DNA of 64,000 nt. Source: Rhizoclosmatium globosum (lineage: Eukaryota > Chytridiomycota > Chytridiomycetes > Chytridiales > Chytriomycetaceae). The notes beneath the pieces were generated by a model that was given only the letters and a program-made list of their open reading frames with translations, had not been told where the DNA came from and did no database searches. Of the stretch, positions 1 to 13,900 are shown piece after piece. The stretch's first letter is position 1. Each line of letters opens with the position of its first letter. Location of the stretch: NCBI GenBank assembly GCA_002104985.1, contig MCGO01000135.1, forward strand, positions 40,631-104,630, read 5' to 3'. The position numbers and the translations under genes are program-made.

Positions 1-154
1 AGGTTGTGGTGAAGAAACCACTGCTAGTCTCGGAACGATGACAGCCAATCACATGTCATGGGTTTTGAAAACGGATCGGAGCCAATCTCGGACCGGAATG
101 GTTGTTTCGTGGGAACACAAAAAATCTTCATCCAATTCCAGGACGCCAAACAAC

Positions 155-3100
155 ATGTCCTGCGCAGCTGCATTCAATGTTTGGGATGCAAATGGAGCTG
201 CAGACTTCAGTCAGTGTTTCGAGGAGAGGTATGTGAGACTGAAGTGGAGATGATTAGCTGATTGGTTGTTTTGACAGTGTCCTATCAGTTGTTGTGTCAG
301 CAGCCGCTATCCTCTTTTCCGTCTTCAGATTGACGTATCTCCGTCACAAGAAAGTCATTGAACCTCGTCTTACAAAATGGCATATCACTGCCAACAGGAT
401 TACGTCGGTGCTGTCAATTGTAGCAGCCATTGTCGCCCTCATCTTCACAGTCAACTCTACCTCATCAAGTGGTTCTACTACTCTTGCTGCTGCTTTTAGC
501 TTAGTGGCATCTATCGGTGTCGCTGCATCGCTCTATGTTGAACATACCAGATTGGCCCGTGCTTCAACTGGACTCATGGTGTACTGGCTCTTCGCAGTAA
601 TCGTCTGGATCATTCGAATTCGTACCCGATATTCATTGGGCCAGACAGATTCGCTGGTCATTATCTTTATTGTTCAACTCGTTGTGAATGCTGCCTCATT
701 TGTGTTGGAAAACATGACATTTGTGGCGGATCTCGAAACTGGCGAGAGAGTCCGTCCAACTCCTCTCGGCTCAAACGTTAACGTCTTCGCTCGAGTCTCG
801 TATTGGTATATGCAACCTCTTTTGGTGAAAGGTTCCAAGCAGGAACTCACTCTGAACGACTTGTGGCGTCCAGACAAGAGTCAGTCAAGTTCTGCGATTC
901 TCGATCGATTCCAAGTTCAATGGAAGGCTGAAATTGAAAGAGCCAACGCTAAGGGAAAGAAGCCATGGTTGATTAGTGCTCTCTTGAGGGCCTTTTATCC
1001 TCAACTGATTATCGGTTTCGCTGAATATTGGATCTCGTTCATCTGTACATTTATGCAACCGCTGTTGCTGGCAAGCATTTTGAGTTTTATCGCGGATCCT
1101 AAAGCCCCTTCGTACTTGGGTTACGTTCTTGCTGTGGCAATCTTGTTGAATGCTCTCCTCAATGTGTTGATGGGCGTGCAAATGTGGATCACTTCTATGA
1201 GTGTCGGGTGAGTTGGCTTCTCGTCCGCTATATTTAATTAACATCGTTTATTCATGAAGATACCAAATTCGCTCTGCTCTCTGTACTGCCATTTTCCGCA
1301 AGTCCCTCAACCTGACGAATACCTCAAGACAAGCTACCTCCACCGGACACATCAACAACATGCTCGCCGCCGATACACAGCACATTATGTGGTTTATGAC
1401 AACATTCTATGCTCCCCTCGGTATTCCAGTTAAAATCGCCATCAGTATTTACCTCCTCTGGCAGCAACTTGGTGTTGCCTGTCTGGGTGGTCTTGCCGTC
1501 ATTATCCTTGCTATTCCACTCCAAGCTTTCATCGGAAAAGTGTTGATGAAGAATTTGATTTGAAGCAAGCCCGTGGTGACGTTCGTATCGAGGTGGTTAA
1601 CGAAACTCTGACCAGTATCAAGCTTCTCAAGCTTTACGGATGGGACACTTTGTTCCACAAGCGTGTTATGGATGCCCGTCATGAAGAACTCAAGAGTATC
1701 AAGTCAATTGGTGTTTTGAAAAGTTTGGACACTCTTGTGAGCTCTGTGACGCCTCTCTTCGTCGCTTTGGTCTCCTTCGCTCTCTATATTGCCATCAACA
1801 CCGCACCTGATCAAGCTCTGAACGCGAGTCGTATTTTCGTGTCATTGAACCTGTTCAACATTTTGTCTGATCCAATTCAGTCTTTGGGGTGGTTGTTTTC
1901 AGGCGGTTCCGCTTGTTATATTTCCTTGAACCGTATGCAAGACTTCTTGCTCCTGGAAGAGTTGGATGATTCTAATGTTCAGCGCGAGATTTCACAAGAC
2001 GGAAATGTGATTGCAGTTCAGAATGGAACTTTCAAATGGGATTCTGTCGCCGAAGAAGATATTCTGCATGATATTAATACGGTTGGTTTCTTTGTTTTTG
2101 ATCATAGTTTTTCGACGGCTGACTCTCTTGGTAGACGATTCCAAAAGGAGCACTCGCAGCTGTCATTGGACGTGTTGGTACCGGAAAGAGTTCATTTATC
2201 TCAGCTCTTCTCGGAGAAATGAATAAGGTTAGCGGCAGCGTTCGTGTTTCTGGCTCTGTTGCCTATGTCAGTCAGCAAGCCTGGATTGAAAACGCGACAG
2301 TCCGTGACAACATTCTCTTTGGTTCTGAATATGATGAGAAGAAGTATCAAGGTATGTATTTGACGTTCTAAATATCCCGTCTCTAACCCAATTTATTAGC
2401 TGTTATTGATGCTTGTGCTTTGCGCCGAGACCTTACACTACTCTCTGCAGGAGACTTGACTGAAATCGGAGAAAAGGGAGTCAACCTTTCTGGAGGTCAA
2501 AAGCAGCGTCTTTCTTTGGCTCGTGCTGTCTACAATGATGCTGAAATCTACCTGTTGGATGACGTTCTCTCTGCTGTTGACGCCCACGTCGACAAACACA
2601 TTTTCGACAATGTCATCGGCCCACGTGGAATGCTCAGTGGGAAGACTCGTGTCTTTGTCACTCACGGAGTTCACCACCTTCCATCTTGCGACAAAATCAT
2701 TGTCATCAAGGACAAGACGATTGAGCAGCAAGGCTCGTACCAGGACTTGATTGGACAGGAAGGAACATTCAAGGTCTTGATCGAAGAGTTTGCCCATGAC
2801 GTCGTTTTAGAAAAGGAAGACAACACCAACAGTGATTCGAAAGATTCTGTTGAGACAAAAGCTGTTGTCGACGATAATCAAGTCAGCGTTGTCAAGAAAG
2901 AGGAAGAGGAAAAGAAGGAAGAGGAAGGAAAGCTCATGACCAAGGAAAATGCTGGAAAGGGTCTCGCCAAGGCCTCTGTTTTTGTCAAGTATATGTACGC
3001 TGCAGGAATGATCTGGGTCATTTTGTCTTTCGTACTCTTGGTCAGTGCTCAAGCTGCAACTGTTGGAACTGGTCTTTGGTTGGACCGCTGGTCTTCCGGC

Positions 3101-4696
3101 GCTGGTTCCAATTCAAACGGTTATTATCTCGGAATTTACGGTTTCTTGGTCATTCTTGCGTCGGCATTGACACTTTCAACCAACTTGACCATGTACATTC
3201 AAGTTGGACAAAATGCCGCCAGAGTCCTCCACTCCAATATGCTCAAGGGCGTTATGAACTCGCCAATGTCGTTCTTTGATACAAACCCACTCGGAAGAAT
3301 CACGAATCGTTTCGTCGGAGATATTCAAATTGTCGACGAGAGTTTGGTTGAAATTTATGTGGGTTTCTTGAGTTATATCGCTCAATCTATCGCGACTGTG
3401 GTTGTTATTTGCTCTGTGACTCCATACTTCTTGACTCTCATCTTGCCGTTGTTTGGAGTCTACTACTATCTGCAGAACTACTACCTCAAGGCTGCCCAGG
3501 CTGTTCAACGTGTCTCTCGTCTAACCAATTCCCCTGTTTATGCTTTGGCCAATACTACATTCACTGGAGTCAGCACCGTCAAGGCCTTCGGTAAAACTGG
3601 AAAATACATCGAAAAGAACAATTCTCTCCAGGACGATATGCAAACCAGTTTCTTGACTCAAATGACTTGCAACAAGTGGCTCCAGTTCCGTCTCGAATGT
3701 CTTGGAGGTTTCATCTCATTTGGCGCGGCTCTGTTTGCTGTTGTCGAGAAAAACAATATTTCGGCTGGGTCTGCGGGTTTGTCTATTGGTTACGCGCTTC
3801 AAATCACGCAATACTTGTACCACACAATGCGTATGTTTGGTCAAGTTCAGAATAACGGTGTTTCTTTGGAGCGTATCTTTGAGTACTTTGATTTACCGAG
3901 TGAGGCTCCTCAAGAAACTAATTTGGATGAAGGTGTTGCACTTGCTGGCTGGCCAAGAGAAGGGCATGTTGAGTTCAAGGACCTGAAGATGCGTTACCGT
4001 GAAGGTACTCCGTTGGTGCTGAACGGAATCTCTGTAGATGTCAAGGGAGGCGAAAAGGTTGGAATTGTTGGTCGTACTGGTGCAGGAAAGTCGTCATTGT
4101 CCGTTGCTCTCTTCCGCTTGTCCGAGGCCGACGAAGGTTCCATTGAAATCGACGGTGTTGACGTATCAAAGCTCGGATTGAACCTTTTGCGCACCAAGCT
4201 CACCATTATTCCACAAGAGGCAGTATTGTTTGGTGCTTCAGTTCGTGACAATATTGACCCAGGTCGCTTATATTCTGATGATCAGATCTGGAGTGCGTTA
4301 GAAGCGTCTCATCTCAAAGCACGTTTCGCTGGTCATGAAGAAGGTCTGGAACAGAAGATCAAGTCTGGTGGTGAAAACATGAGTGTCGGTGAAAGACAAT
4401 TGTTCTGTCTTGCGCGTGCGATTCTCCGAAAGACCAAGATTCTCTTGCTGGATGAAGCGACAGCCGGTATTGACTTGGAGACAGACTCTTTGATTCAAGC
4501 CACTATTCGTCGCGAGTTTGCGGATTCAACTGTTTTGACCATCGCACACAGAATTCAAACGATTATGGACAGCGATAAGATTATGGTGTTGAATGCAGGA
4601 CGTGTTGAAGAGATGCAAAGTCCTGCCGAGTTAATGAAGAATCCAGAGTCGGCTTTTGCACAACTTGCTGCTGCTGCGGGCGTAAAGGAAGCGTAA
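155..4696 (+). CDS. ABC transporter, ABCC/MRP family (copy 1)
   Basis: Full-length MRP-type exporter of about 1446 residues, expected to move organic anions or conjugates across the plasma or vacuolar membrane using ATP. Five exons fit: 155-228, 278-1207, 1260-2081, 2135-2351 and 2400-4696, all with GT-AG borders and phases that join. The order is an N-terminal hydrophobic TMD0-like region, TMD1, NBD1, TMD2, NBD2. NBD1 has Walker [10 protein letters not shown], signature LSGGQKQR and the ABCC-typical Walker [11 protein letters not shown] with Asp in place of Glu. NBD2 has Walker [10 protein letters not shown], signature MSVGERQ and Walker [13 protein letters not shown] charged linker rich in Glu and Lys follows NBD1. 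One base is missing near 1549-1553 relative to copy 2, which puts a TGA in frame; this is either an assembly error or a real frameshift. The start matches the equivalent first exon in copy 2. Substrate is unknown. Confidence 0.88.
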
Positions 4697-4816
4697 TTTA
4701 TTATTTTGATACAATAAACTCATATATGATACTGCAAAAAACTAAAGTTATGAGGATAAATGCAACTTAAGGAACCAGAAGCGTAATGAATGGAATGTAA
4801 AACGAAAAAGAGGTTT

Positions 4817-5659
4817 TCAATTCAAGTCTCCATAAAACCCTCCATTTCGCTTGTTCTTGTAGTTTCGTTTCCTTCTGCAGCAGAAGTAAACGATGAGGAT
4901 GGCACCAAATACGGCAGCAATTCCGAGAACAACTGCAACAATCAAGATAACGCGGCCGTCGGATCCAGCGTTATTCGTTGGTAAGCTTGGCTGGACAAAG
5001 ATGGAACCGGTTGTCAATGCAATTGTTGAAGTGGTGGTTGAGGTGGTCGAAGTAGTGGAATCTGTGGTAGAAACAGAAGTTGAAGACGTGAAAGTAGTCG
5101 AGGAAGAGGAAGAGGAAGAGGAAGAGGAAGAAGTTGAGTATGTACCCGTTGTAATACTTCTTGTAGAGTTGGATGTAGCCGTTGTTGTGACAGCTTGAGG
5201 AATAGACCCAGTCAAGGAATAGTCACAAACAAGCATGGCACATCCAGATCCGAATCCAACAGCACAACCAAGGCTGTCCGTATTCGGCCAAAGCAGCATT
5301 TCATTGAAACCGGGTGATCCAGGCCCCTTCAACCACAAGTCCACGAATCCAGGCAGAAAGACAGCCACATCTTTCGAAGAAACTGATCCATAGGCCAAGT
5401 TCTGACCATAGTTTGTGTTATCGTTTCCTCCATTTGGCGTTGAGGATGCACAGCCTGGAAACGCAGCCTGAGTCTCGGCCCACGTGGAAGCGTGTGCTGC
5501 GATCGCATCGCTCCAGGTGAGTGGCTACAGTTTGTTCAAAGTGCGGAAGTCGTTGTGTCGCTGAAGAAGAAAGGCTGTGTTTGTGGCGTTCAAATTGGTC
5601 GACTGAGTCAGCACGGTGGATGCCATAACTAGGACTACTGCTATGAGGCAAGGTATCAT
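4817..5659 (-). pseudogene. CAP/PR-1 (SCP) domain secreted or membrane-anchored protein, broken by an in-frame TAG
   Basis: Reading from the ATG at 5659, a signal peptide-like hydrophobic stretch (PCLIAVVLVMAS) is followed by a CAP domain start (LLQRHNDFRT), then TAG at 5525-5527. The same frame then continues for 235 codons with CAP features (PLTWSDAIAAHASTWA, NYGQNLAYG, FVDLW). A Ser/Thr-rich stalk, a single transmembrane helix near the C terminus (VILIVAVVLGIAAVFGAILIVYF) written here only as VILIVAVV..AILIVYF, and a basic cytoplasmic tail follow. CAP proteins are extracellular and often bind sterols or lipids. The stalk plus helix suggests a cell-surface form. The stop sits where the family has a residue just before PLTW, so a nonsense mutation or base-call error is more likely than an intron; no good donor precedes it. 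It lies between the two ABCC copies on the opposite strand. Confidence 0.7.
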
Positions 5660-6171
5660 TTAATGAGGTATTGCTGGTTGCGGTGGGTGTTGGTGGTCAA
5701 ATGCGGCTGTGGTGCTTGAGAAGGCTGATGACGGTTAATGAGGCTTTTCTGAAACGAGGAAGGAAGAAACATACTTCTTTCCTTCAATAATGGAATTTCT
5801 TCGGAAAAGCATATATCACTGCCGCGTATCATACAAGTTCTGGTTAAGTTGCAAGTTAGGGTTTGAATCACAAGGTCACTTCAACTTCTGTGCATTCATT
5901 TCAACGTAATATGAACGTGACGAAAAATAGTAACTGAAGGTTACAGAGGCGATTTGTGGATTGTGGCATGATTTCATTGAAGGAACCCAACAAGGATTAT
6001 TGTTTGTGCTTTGCATATCGCATCGATTCAGCAAAACGTGGAAGAGGAAAGAAAAAGATGATTAACTGATATCATACGTGAATTTGTCATGTGGCAAAGC
6101 TTGTATCACTCATTTGTTCCACGATTTGGATCCCGGAACGGAAGGAGGCTTTGAAATCTCATCCAAATTGC
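5660..6171. other. Intergenic region between divergent CAP gene and ABCC copy 2
   Basis: About 510 bases with no supported gene. It should hold the promoters of both flanking, divergently read genes. I see no strong motif beyond AT-rich patches. Confidence 0.5.
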
Positions 6172-9100
6172 ATGTCCTGTTCGACAGCATTCACGGTCTG
6201 GGACGCCAGCGGTGCCGCAGACTTCAGTCAATGCTTTGAAGAGAAGTAAGTTATAACATACTTGTGTTTTGTGGCTGACTGAGTGAAAACCAGCGTCCTC
6301 TCAGTTGTTGTGTCATCAGCTGCCATCCTCTTTGCAGCTTTCAGATTGACCTACCTCCGTCACAAGAAAGTCATTGAACCTCGTCTTACAAAATGGCATA
6401 TCACTGCCAACAGAATGACCTCTTTGCTATCAGTTATTGCATCTCTTGCTGCTCTTATCCTTGCCGCTATCTCCTCATCTTCTAGTGGTTCAGTCACTTT
6501 GGCTGCCGCTTTCTCCGTTGCTGCCTCTATCGGTGCAGCTGCTTCCCTCTATGTTGAACACACACGTTTGGCCCGTGCTTCCACTGGACTCATGCTCTAC
6601 TGGCTCTTTGCCTTTATCGTATGGGTCATTCGCATCAGAACCCGCTTTGTATTAGGACAGACTGATGCATTGGTCAATGTTTTTATTGTTCAAGCTGTCT
6701 TGAATGCCGTATCATTCATCCTGAGAACATGACATTCGTGCAAGACTTTGAAACTGGAAAAAGGGTCCGTCCAACTCCTCTTGGTTCAAACGTGAACGTC
6801 TTTTCTCGTGTAACCTACTGGTATATGCAACCACTTCTTGTCAAGGGCTCAAAGAAAGAACTGGAACTCGATGACCTATGGAAGCCAGACCGCAGTCAGT
6901 CAAGTTCTGCAATCATCAACCGCTTCCAAGTTCGTTGGAAGGCGGAAATTGAATCTGCAAAAGGCAAGGGCAAGAAGCCTTGGTTGATTCGTGCACTTTT
7001 GTTGGCCTTCTATCCAGCTTTGATTGTCGGTTTCTTCCAGTACTGGATTTCTTTCATCTGTGTGTTTATCCAGCCTATGCTGCTCGACAGTATCTTAAGT
7101 TTTATCGCTGACCCTAATGGAAAGAACTATATGGGTTACATTCTTGCTGCTGCAATTTTGCTGAATGGTATACTGAATGTCACAATGAATATTCAGCAAT
7201 TTATTACTTCTTGGGTGTAGGGTGAGTTTTCATTAAATGTTTAAAATGGGACTGACGATGAAACAGGTATCAAATTCGTTCAGCCCTTTGCACCTCCATT
7301 TTCCGCAAGTCTCTCAATCTCACCAACACTGCTCGTCAAGCTACATCCACTGGTCATATCAACAACATGCTGGCAGCTGACACCCAACACGTGATGTGGT
7401 TCATGGTTGCTTTCTTTGACCCAATCGGTATTCCAGTCAGAATTGCCGTTGCAATTTACTTCTTGTGGCAACAACTCGGAGTTGCTTGTCTCGCCGGTCT
7501 CGGTGTCATTCTCCTCGCGATTCCTATCCAAGCTGCGATTGGTAAAATCCTCATGAATCGATTTGACGAAAAGCAATCCCGCGGAGACGTTCGTATCGAA
7601 GTCGTGAACGAAACTCTCGCTAGTATCAAGTTACTCAAGCTTTATGGGTGGGATACTTTGTTCCATAAGAGAGTTAGTGATTCTCGTCAAGAGGAACTCA
7701 AGTCTATCAAGTCTATTGGTATCATGAAGTCATGGGAGACCTTGGTCGGCTCGGTTGCTCCTCTTTTCGTTTCGTTGGCGTCATTCGCTGTTTACAGTAT
7801 CATCAACACTGCTCCAGATCAAGCTCTTAATGCTAGTCGTATTTTCGTGTCCTTGTCTCTGTTCAATATCTTGTCTGAGCCCATTATGTACCTCGGTTGG
7901 ATTTTCGCAACAGGTTCTGCTTGTTACATTTCGCTGAATCGTATGCAAGAGTTCTTGCTCTTGGAGGAGTTGGATGATTCTAATGTCAAGCGTGAAATCG
8001 CCAAGGATGGAAACGTTATTGCTGTCAAAAATGGAACTTTCAAGTGGGATGCTGCTGCTGAAGAAAATACGTTGAGCGATATTAACACAGTGCGTACTTC
8101 TTTGTTGTGTCCAATGAATTAATTCCGACTCTGATAGACTATCCCGCAAGGTTCTCTTACAGCTGTTATTGGACGCGTTGGAACTGGAAAGAGTTCTTTC
8201 ATTTCTTCGCTTCTTGGGGACATGCACAAAGTCACCGGTGAAGTGCGTGTGTCTGGCTCTGTAGCCTATGTCAGTCAACAAGCTTGGATTGAGAACGCAA
8301 CGATCGTGACAATATTTTGTTTGGATCTGAGTACGATGAGAAGAAGTACCAAGGTAAAAATTGACTTTTGTCGACACTAGCCTTACTCTTTAAATTTAGC
8401 CGTCATTGACGCCTGTGCTCTCCGCCGAGACTTGACCTTGTTGGTGTCTGGTGACATGACTGAAATCGGAGAGAAGGGAGTAAACCTGTCTGGAGGTCAG
8501 AAGCAACGACTTTCTTTGGCTCGTGCCGTTTACAACGACGCTGAAATCTACTTATTGGATGATGTTTTGTCTGCTGTTGACGCCCATGTTGACAAACACA
8601 TCTTCGACAACGTAATTGGTCCTCGTGGAATGCTCAGTGGAAAGACACGAGTCTTTGTCACTCACGGAGTCCACCATCTTCCATCTTGCGACAAAATCAT
8701 TGTTATCAAGGACAAGACGATTGAACAGCAAGGCTCTTACCAAGAACTGATTGACCAAGAGGGAACTTTCAAGGTCTTGATCGAAGAGTTTGCTCATGAT
8801 GTTGTAATGGAGAAGGAGGACGGAGACGACAAGACTGATTCCAAGGATTCTATTGAAACCAAAGTTGTTGTCGATGATAAACAAGTCAGTGTCGTTAAAG
8901 CCGAAGAAGTTGATGAGAAGGAAGAGGAGGGAAAACTCATGACAAAGGAAGATGCTGGAAAGGGACTCGCTAAGGCTTCCGTCTTTGTCAAGTACATGCG
9001 GGCTGCTGGAATGTCTTGGGTCATTCTTTCTTTCGTTTTGCTTGTTGGTTCTCAAGTTGCGACTGTCGGAACTGGTATCTGGTTGACCAACTGGTCCTCT

Positions 9101-10701
9101 GGTAGTGGAACTAATACTACAGGCTACTACCTCGGCATTTACGGTTTCTTGGTCATTCTCGCGTCCACGTTGAGTCTGTTCACCAACTTGACCATGTATG
9201 TCAAAGTTGGGCAAAACGCGGCAAGAGTCCTCCATTCGAACATGTTGGAAGGTGTCATGAACTCGCCAATGTCATTCTTTGACACCAACCCTCTTGGACG
9301 TATTACCAACCGCTTTGTCGGAGATATCCAGATTGTTGATGAAAGTCTTGTCGAGACCTACGTTGCTTTCTTGACGTGTATCGCGCAATGTATCGCTACT
9401 GTGATTGTAATCTGTTCCGTCACTCCATACTTCTTGGCAGTCATTCTCCCACTCATTGCCGTTTACTACTATCTCCAAAACTACTACCTCAAGACCGCTC
9501 AAGCGCTCCAGCGTGTATCACGTTTGACAAACTCTCCTATTTACACCTTGGCAAACACAACTTTCACGGGTGTCAGCACTGTGAAAGCGTTTAACAAAAC
9601 CGGCAAGTACATTGAGAAAAATAACGAACTTCAGGATGCAATGCAATCGACGTTCTTGACTTCAATGACTGTTGGAAGATGGATTCAGTTCCGTCTTGAA
9701 GTTCTTGGTGCGTTCATCTCGTTTGGAGCTGCAGTATTTGCTGTTGTGCAGCGAAACAATATCAGTGCTGGATCTGCGGGCTTGTCTATTGGTTACGCGT
9801 TGCAGATTACGCAGTACTTATATCAAGCCATGAGATCGTTTGGACAGTTCCAAAATAACGGTGTTTCCTTGGAGCGTATCTTTGAGTACTTTGAATTGCC
9901 AAGCGAAGCGCCTCAAAAGACTGGTTTGGATGACGGAGTTGCACTTGCTGGTTGGCCAAACGAGGGACGCGTTGAGTTCAAGGACTTGAAGATGCGTTAC
10001 CGCGAAGGAACTCCATTGGTGTTGAATGGAATCTCTGTGGATGTCAAGGGAGGCGAAAAGGTTGGAATCGTGGGAAGAACTGGTGCCGGAAAGTCGTCGC
10101 TTTCTGTTGCGCTCTTCCGTTTATCGGAAGCTGACGAAGGTTCTATCGTAATTGATGGTGTGATGTTTCCAAGCTCGGGTTGAATCTCTTGCGTACCAAG
10201 CTGACTATTATTCCACAAGAGGCAGTGTTGTTTGGTGCTTCAGTTCGTGACAACATTGATCCCGGACATTTGTACACGGATGACCAGATTTGGAGTGCTT
10301 TGGAGGCTTCCCACCTTAAATCTCGATTCGCCGGACATGAAGAAGGTCTGGAGCAGAAGATCAAGTCTGGTGGTGAAAACATGAGTGTCGGTGAAAGACA
10401 ATTGTTCTGTCTTGCGCGTGCGATTCTCCGAAAGACCAAGATTCTCTTGCTGGATGAAGCGACAGCCGGTATTGATTTGGAGACAGACTCTTTGATTCAA
10501 GCCACGATTCGCCGCGAGTTTGCTGATTCAACTGTTTTGACCATCGCACACAGAATTCAAACGATTATGGACAGCGATAAGATTATGGTGTTGAATGCAG
10601 GACGTGTTGAAGAGATGCAAAGTCCTACCGAGTTAATGAAGAATCCAGAGTCGGCTTTTGCACAACTTGCTGCTGCTGCGGGTGTAAAGAAGCGTAATTA
10701 A
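6172..10701 (+). CDS. ABC transporter, ABCC/MRP family (copy 2, several frameshifts)
   Basis: Tandem paralogue of the upstream ABCC gene with the same five-exon plan: 6172-6245, 6294-7221, 7267-8089, 8138-8353 and 8400-about 10697. Domains and motifs match copy 1: NBD1 GRVGTGKSS and [11 protein letters not shown]2 [16 protein letters not shown] and [11 protein letters not shown]. Compared with copy 1 it has lost single bases near 6721-6724, 7210, 8304, 10160 and 10688. The last changes the C terminus and delays the stop to 10701. Restoring one base at each site gives exon lengths that agree with copy 1 to the codon. So either this copy is a young pseudogene or the consensus is wrong at short homopolymers. 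The 3' end is almost identical to copy 1, unlike the rest of the gene. Confidence 0.82.
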
Positions 10702-10974
10702 TCTAAAGACGTCATATTTATGCTCTAAATAATGCTATGTTTCAAGTAGTAATGTTTTGATAGAGAATTACGTGGAAGCAAGTCAAGTCTTATGAAAGCA
10801 GAAAGTGAGATAGACAAGAGGATTACTCTTGCTTCAGAAGTGTGGAAATTAAGGGGGACACGTTTTTCGTTCAACTCCTTCCAAAAAAAAGTCACGTGGA
10901 TCATTGTCATCCACTCCTTTCGTCGATCTTGAAAAAAACGGGCTGGGGTTCCGCTTGAGCTTGAAATTGATTGG

Positions 10975-13900
10975 ATGGACCGCAAAACAAACCAAGATGG
11001 ATTTGGAGGAGCGGGCAAGGGCAGTGGAGTTGGTGGACTGGGCGGAGGCAGCCAGAGCACCACCAACACCAACTTGAATAACTTGAACACTACTACTAGT
11101 ACTAGTACTTCTAATAGTGCTGGTGGCATCAACGCCTCAATCATACAGCAGTACCTCCTCGCGCAGCAGCAACAAGCGCACATCCAGCTGCAGCAGGCGC
11201 AGTCCCTCGCACAGAACTCGCTTCTGAATCCTCAGTCAAATCCCGCGTCGTCGTCGTCCTCGTTCAACTTGCTCGGAAACATCCAACAGCAACAAGGCCT
11301 GAACAACTTGGGCCTGGGACAGCTCGCCCAGTTGAACGCGGGAATGAACCCGTTGTTGGGTGGGGCGCTCGGAACATTCAACACGAACAACAACTTGTTC
11401 GCAAATGCTGCAAACTTCGGACTCCAACAACCAAGTCAGCAACAACAACAACAGCAACAACAACAGCAACAGGGCGGGGCTAATGCGGGTCGGCCTATCG
11501 ATCTGCTCAAACTGAACTCTGCGAACGCGTTGCTTGCTGGCGGATCTGCTCTTGCCTTCAACCAGCAGCAACTCCAACAACAAGCACAGCAGCAAATTCA
11601 ACAGCAAATGCAACAGCAACTCCAGCAGCAACAGCAAGCTCAACAGCAGGCTGGCAATCTCCTTCAACAGCAAATCTTGATGCAAAAACAACTCATGCTA
11701 CAGCAACAACAACAACAACAACAACAGCAAATGCAAAATAGTCTTCAAAATCCTCCCCTTCAAAATCCTTTATCTACGCAATGGAACTCTCCCGCAAATA
11801 ATACCGTGCTGAAACTGCAAAAACCTCCAACAAACTCATCAACACCAATTCAAACTCCTGCTGCGCTGCCAAACAAAAAGTCAAGCACTGGAGTAGATCC
11901 TTCGTTCGACTGGCTATTCGACAATGATTTGCCTGTGGTTTGTGGTTGCTCTGTACATAAAGTTAGGCTGAACCAATTGAATAGAAGCAATCTCCCGGCC
12001 TTTCTACCAAACTGCCAACTGGAATTTCTGGTAATAACTCAATGAATAATAACTCAGAATCTATGAATCCAATGGGTGCGATGCAGCAAATGGACTTGAA
12101 ACGAAAACCTCCTGCAACAACAACAAACTTATCCGATAGTAAACGAATCAAACCTGATAATCCGCCTCCTCCTCCTCCTGCAAAACCAGCCACAGCTCCA
12201 GCAAGTGATGATGGAATGGAGTTCTTGACATTCGATGCAACACCACCTCCATCAAATTCAACTCCACCACAGATGAATAGCGTGAACCAAGAAATGCCTC
12301 CCATTGCATCAGTATCTCAACAGCCTGCATCAACATCTTCCAATGTTTCTCAAGCCAATATTTCCAACAACATCCAACCATCGAAAACATCAACTCCTCC
12401 TTCCATTCTTACGCCAAAACCACAAACTTCTTCGGCGTCGGCAACAGTAGCTCCTAATGCGAAACCCCAACCCATGCCATCTGCATCAACGCCAATCAAT
12501 CTGTCTTCACAACAAAAGCAGCAACCCAAACAAGATGGACCGCAGACTGCCGAACACTTTATGGAAATCCTTTCGAAATTAAAAGATGCACACGTAAGCC
12601 AAATGCATCAGCTGGAACAACTCAACGGCTCGCTTCTGAAAATATCAACCATCAGTGGCGGAACTCCTCAAATGATTGCTGCCCAAGAAGCTCTGATTCG
12701 CACGGAAATCGCAAAGTGCCATGAAAAGCGAACGAAAATATCGCAGCTTATTCATACGACTCTGGGGAATCTTGCCAAAGTTGGCGGTGATGTAGCTGCT
12801 GCTATGACGAAAATGGCAGGGATTGGTGGAATGGGCGGTGGTGCTGCCGTGTTAGGAGCTATGGGGGCGATGGGGCGATGGGGTCACTTGGGACCGGTAA
12901 TGCTGGAGCAGGAAATCCTGCTTTAGCTATGTTTCAGCAGCAACAGCAGCAAGCACAGCAGCAGATGCTGCTACAACAGCAAATGATGATGCAGCAACGG
13001 CAACTTCAGCAACAGAAACCGCCACCGCCAGTCAAAGCTCCAACACCGCCAGCTCCCGTTTTGACTGTTGATATTCTCTCGAAAGTTGAGTTTGACCATA
13101 GGCTAAATCTTTCATGCGATGCAAACGGAGTCTCCAAAGTTCGCGCCCAAAAAATCAATCAGAAGTTTGTAGACTATTATACCCTCTTTTACGTTGTCTT
13201 GGATTTTGGTGGATTTGAAAGGGTGAGGTTTCTTTTCTGGCCTATGATTGTTGAAGTACTAACAATTTGGTTAGGCATCAACTGAGAGGTCTTGGAAGGC
13301 GATTGCAGAAAGAATGCAAATTTTGGCGCCGGTTTCAGCCCCTGGTGCCTTGCGAAAGTATTATGCGAACTACCTACATGCGTTTGAGCGAGAAACCTTT
13401 CCCAATGCAAAAGATTACAAAGGAGCTAATCCAAGGTGGATACCGCCTGGAATCGTTGGTAAGTTGTGTCGTGCATTTGAATGCCGAACTAACTCTTTGG
13501 AAGGTCCGGAAGTTGAAACTGCAAAGACTCCAGAAACTTGGCAAGCTCCTGTTACGACCCCCACTGCTTCCGTGACTCCAGGCGTTGTTGTTCCAGATTT
13601 GAAGTCCAAGCCGCCGATGATGTCAACATTAGCGGCTCGTGCAGCAGTTCCAGGTGGAAAGCTTTTGAATCCACTGCAACCTCCTGCGCGAGCGACTTCT
13701 GTAACAACTGCCGCTGCACCAATGCAACCAGCAGGAAATTCAGTGCAGCAACAAATTCAAAGGAACCAAATACATCAAGGATTTTCCACGTTTGGGCAGC
13801 GTTCTGTCGGACTGACTGGAAGTCGGTCTTCGTTGGAAGTTGACCGACAGCCGCAGGAAACGATCGATTTGACCAAAAAGTTCAAACGATATGGGGGTTT

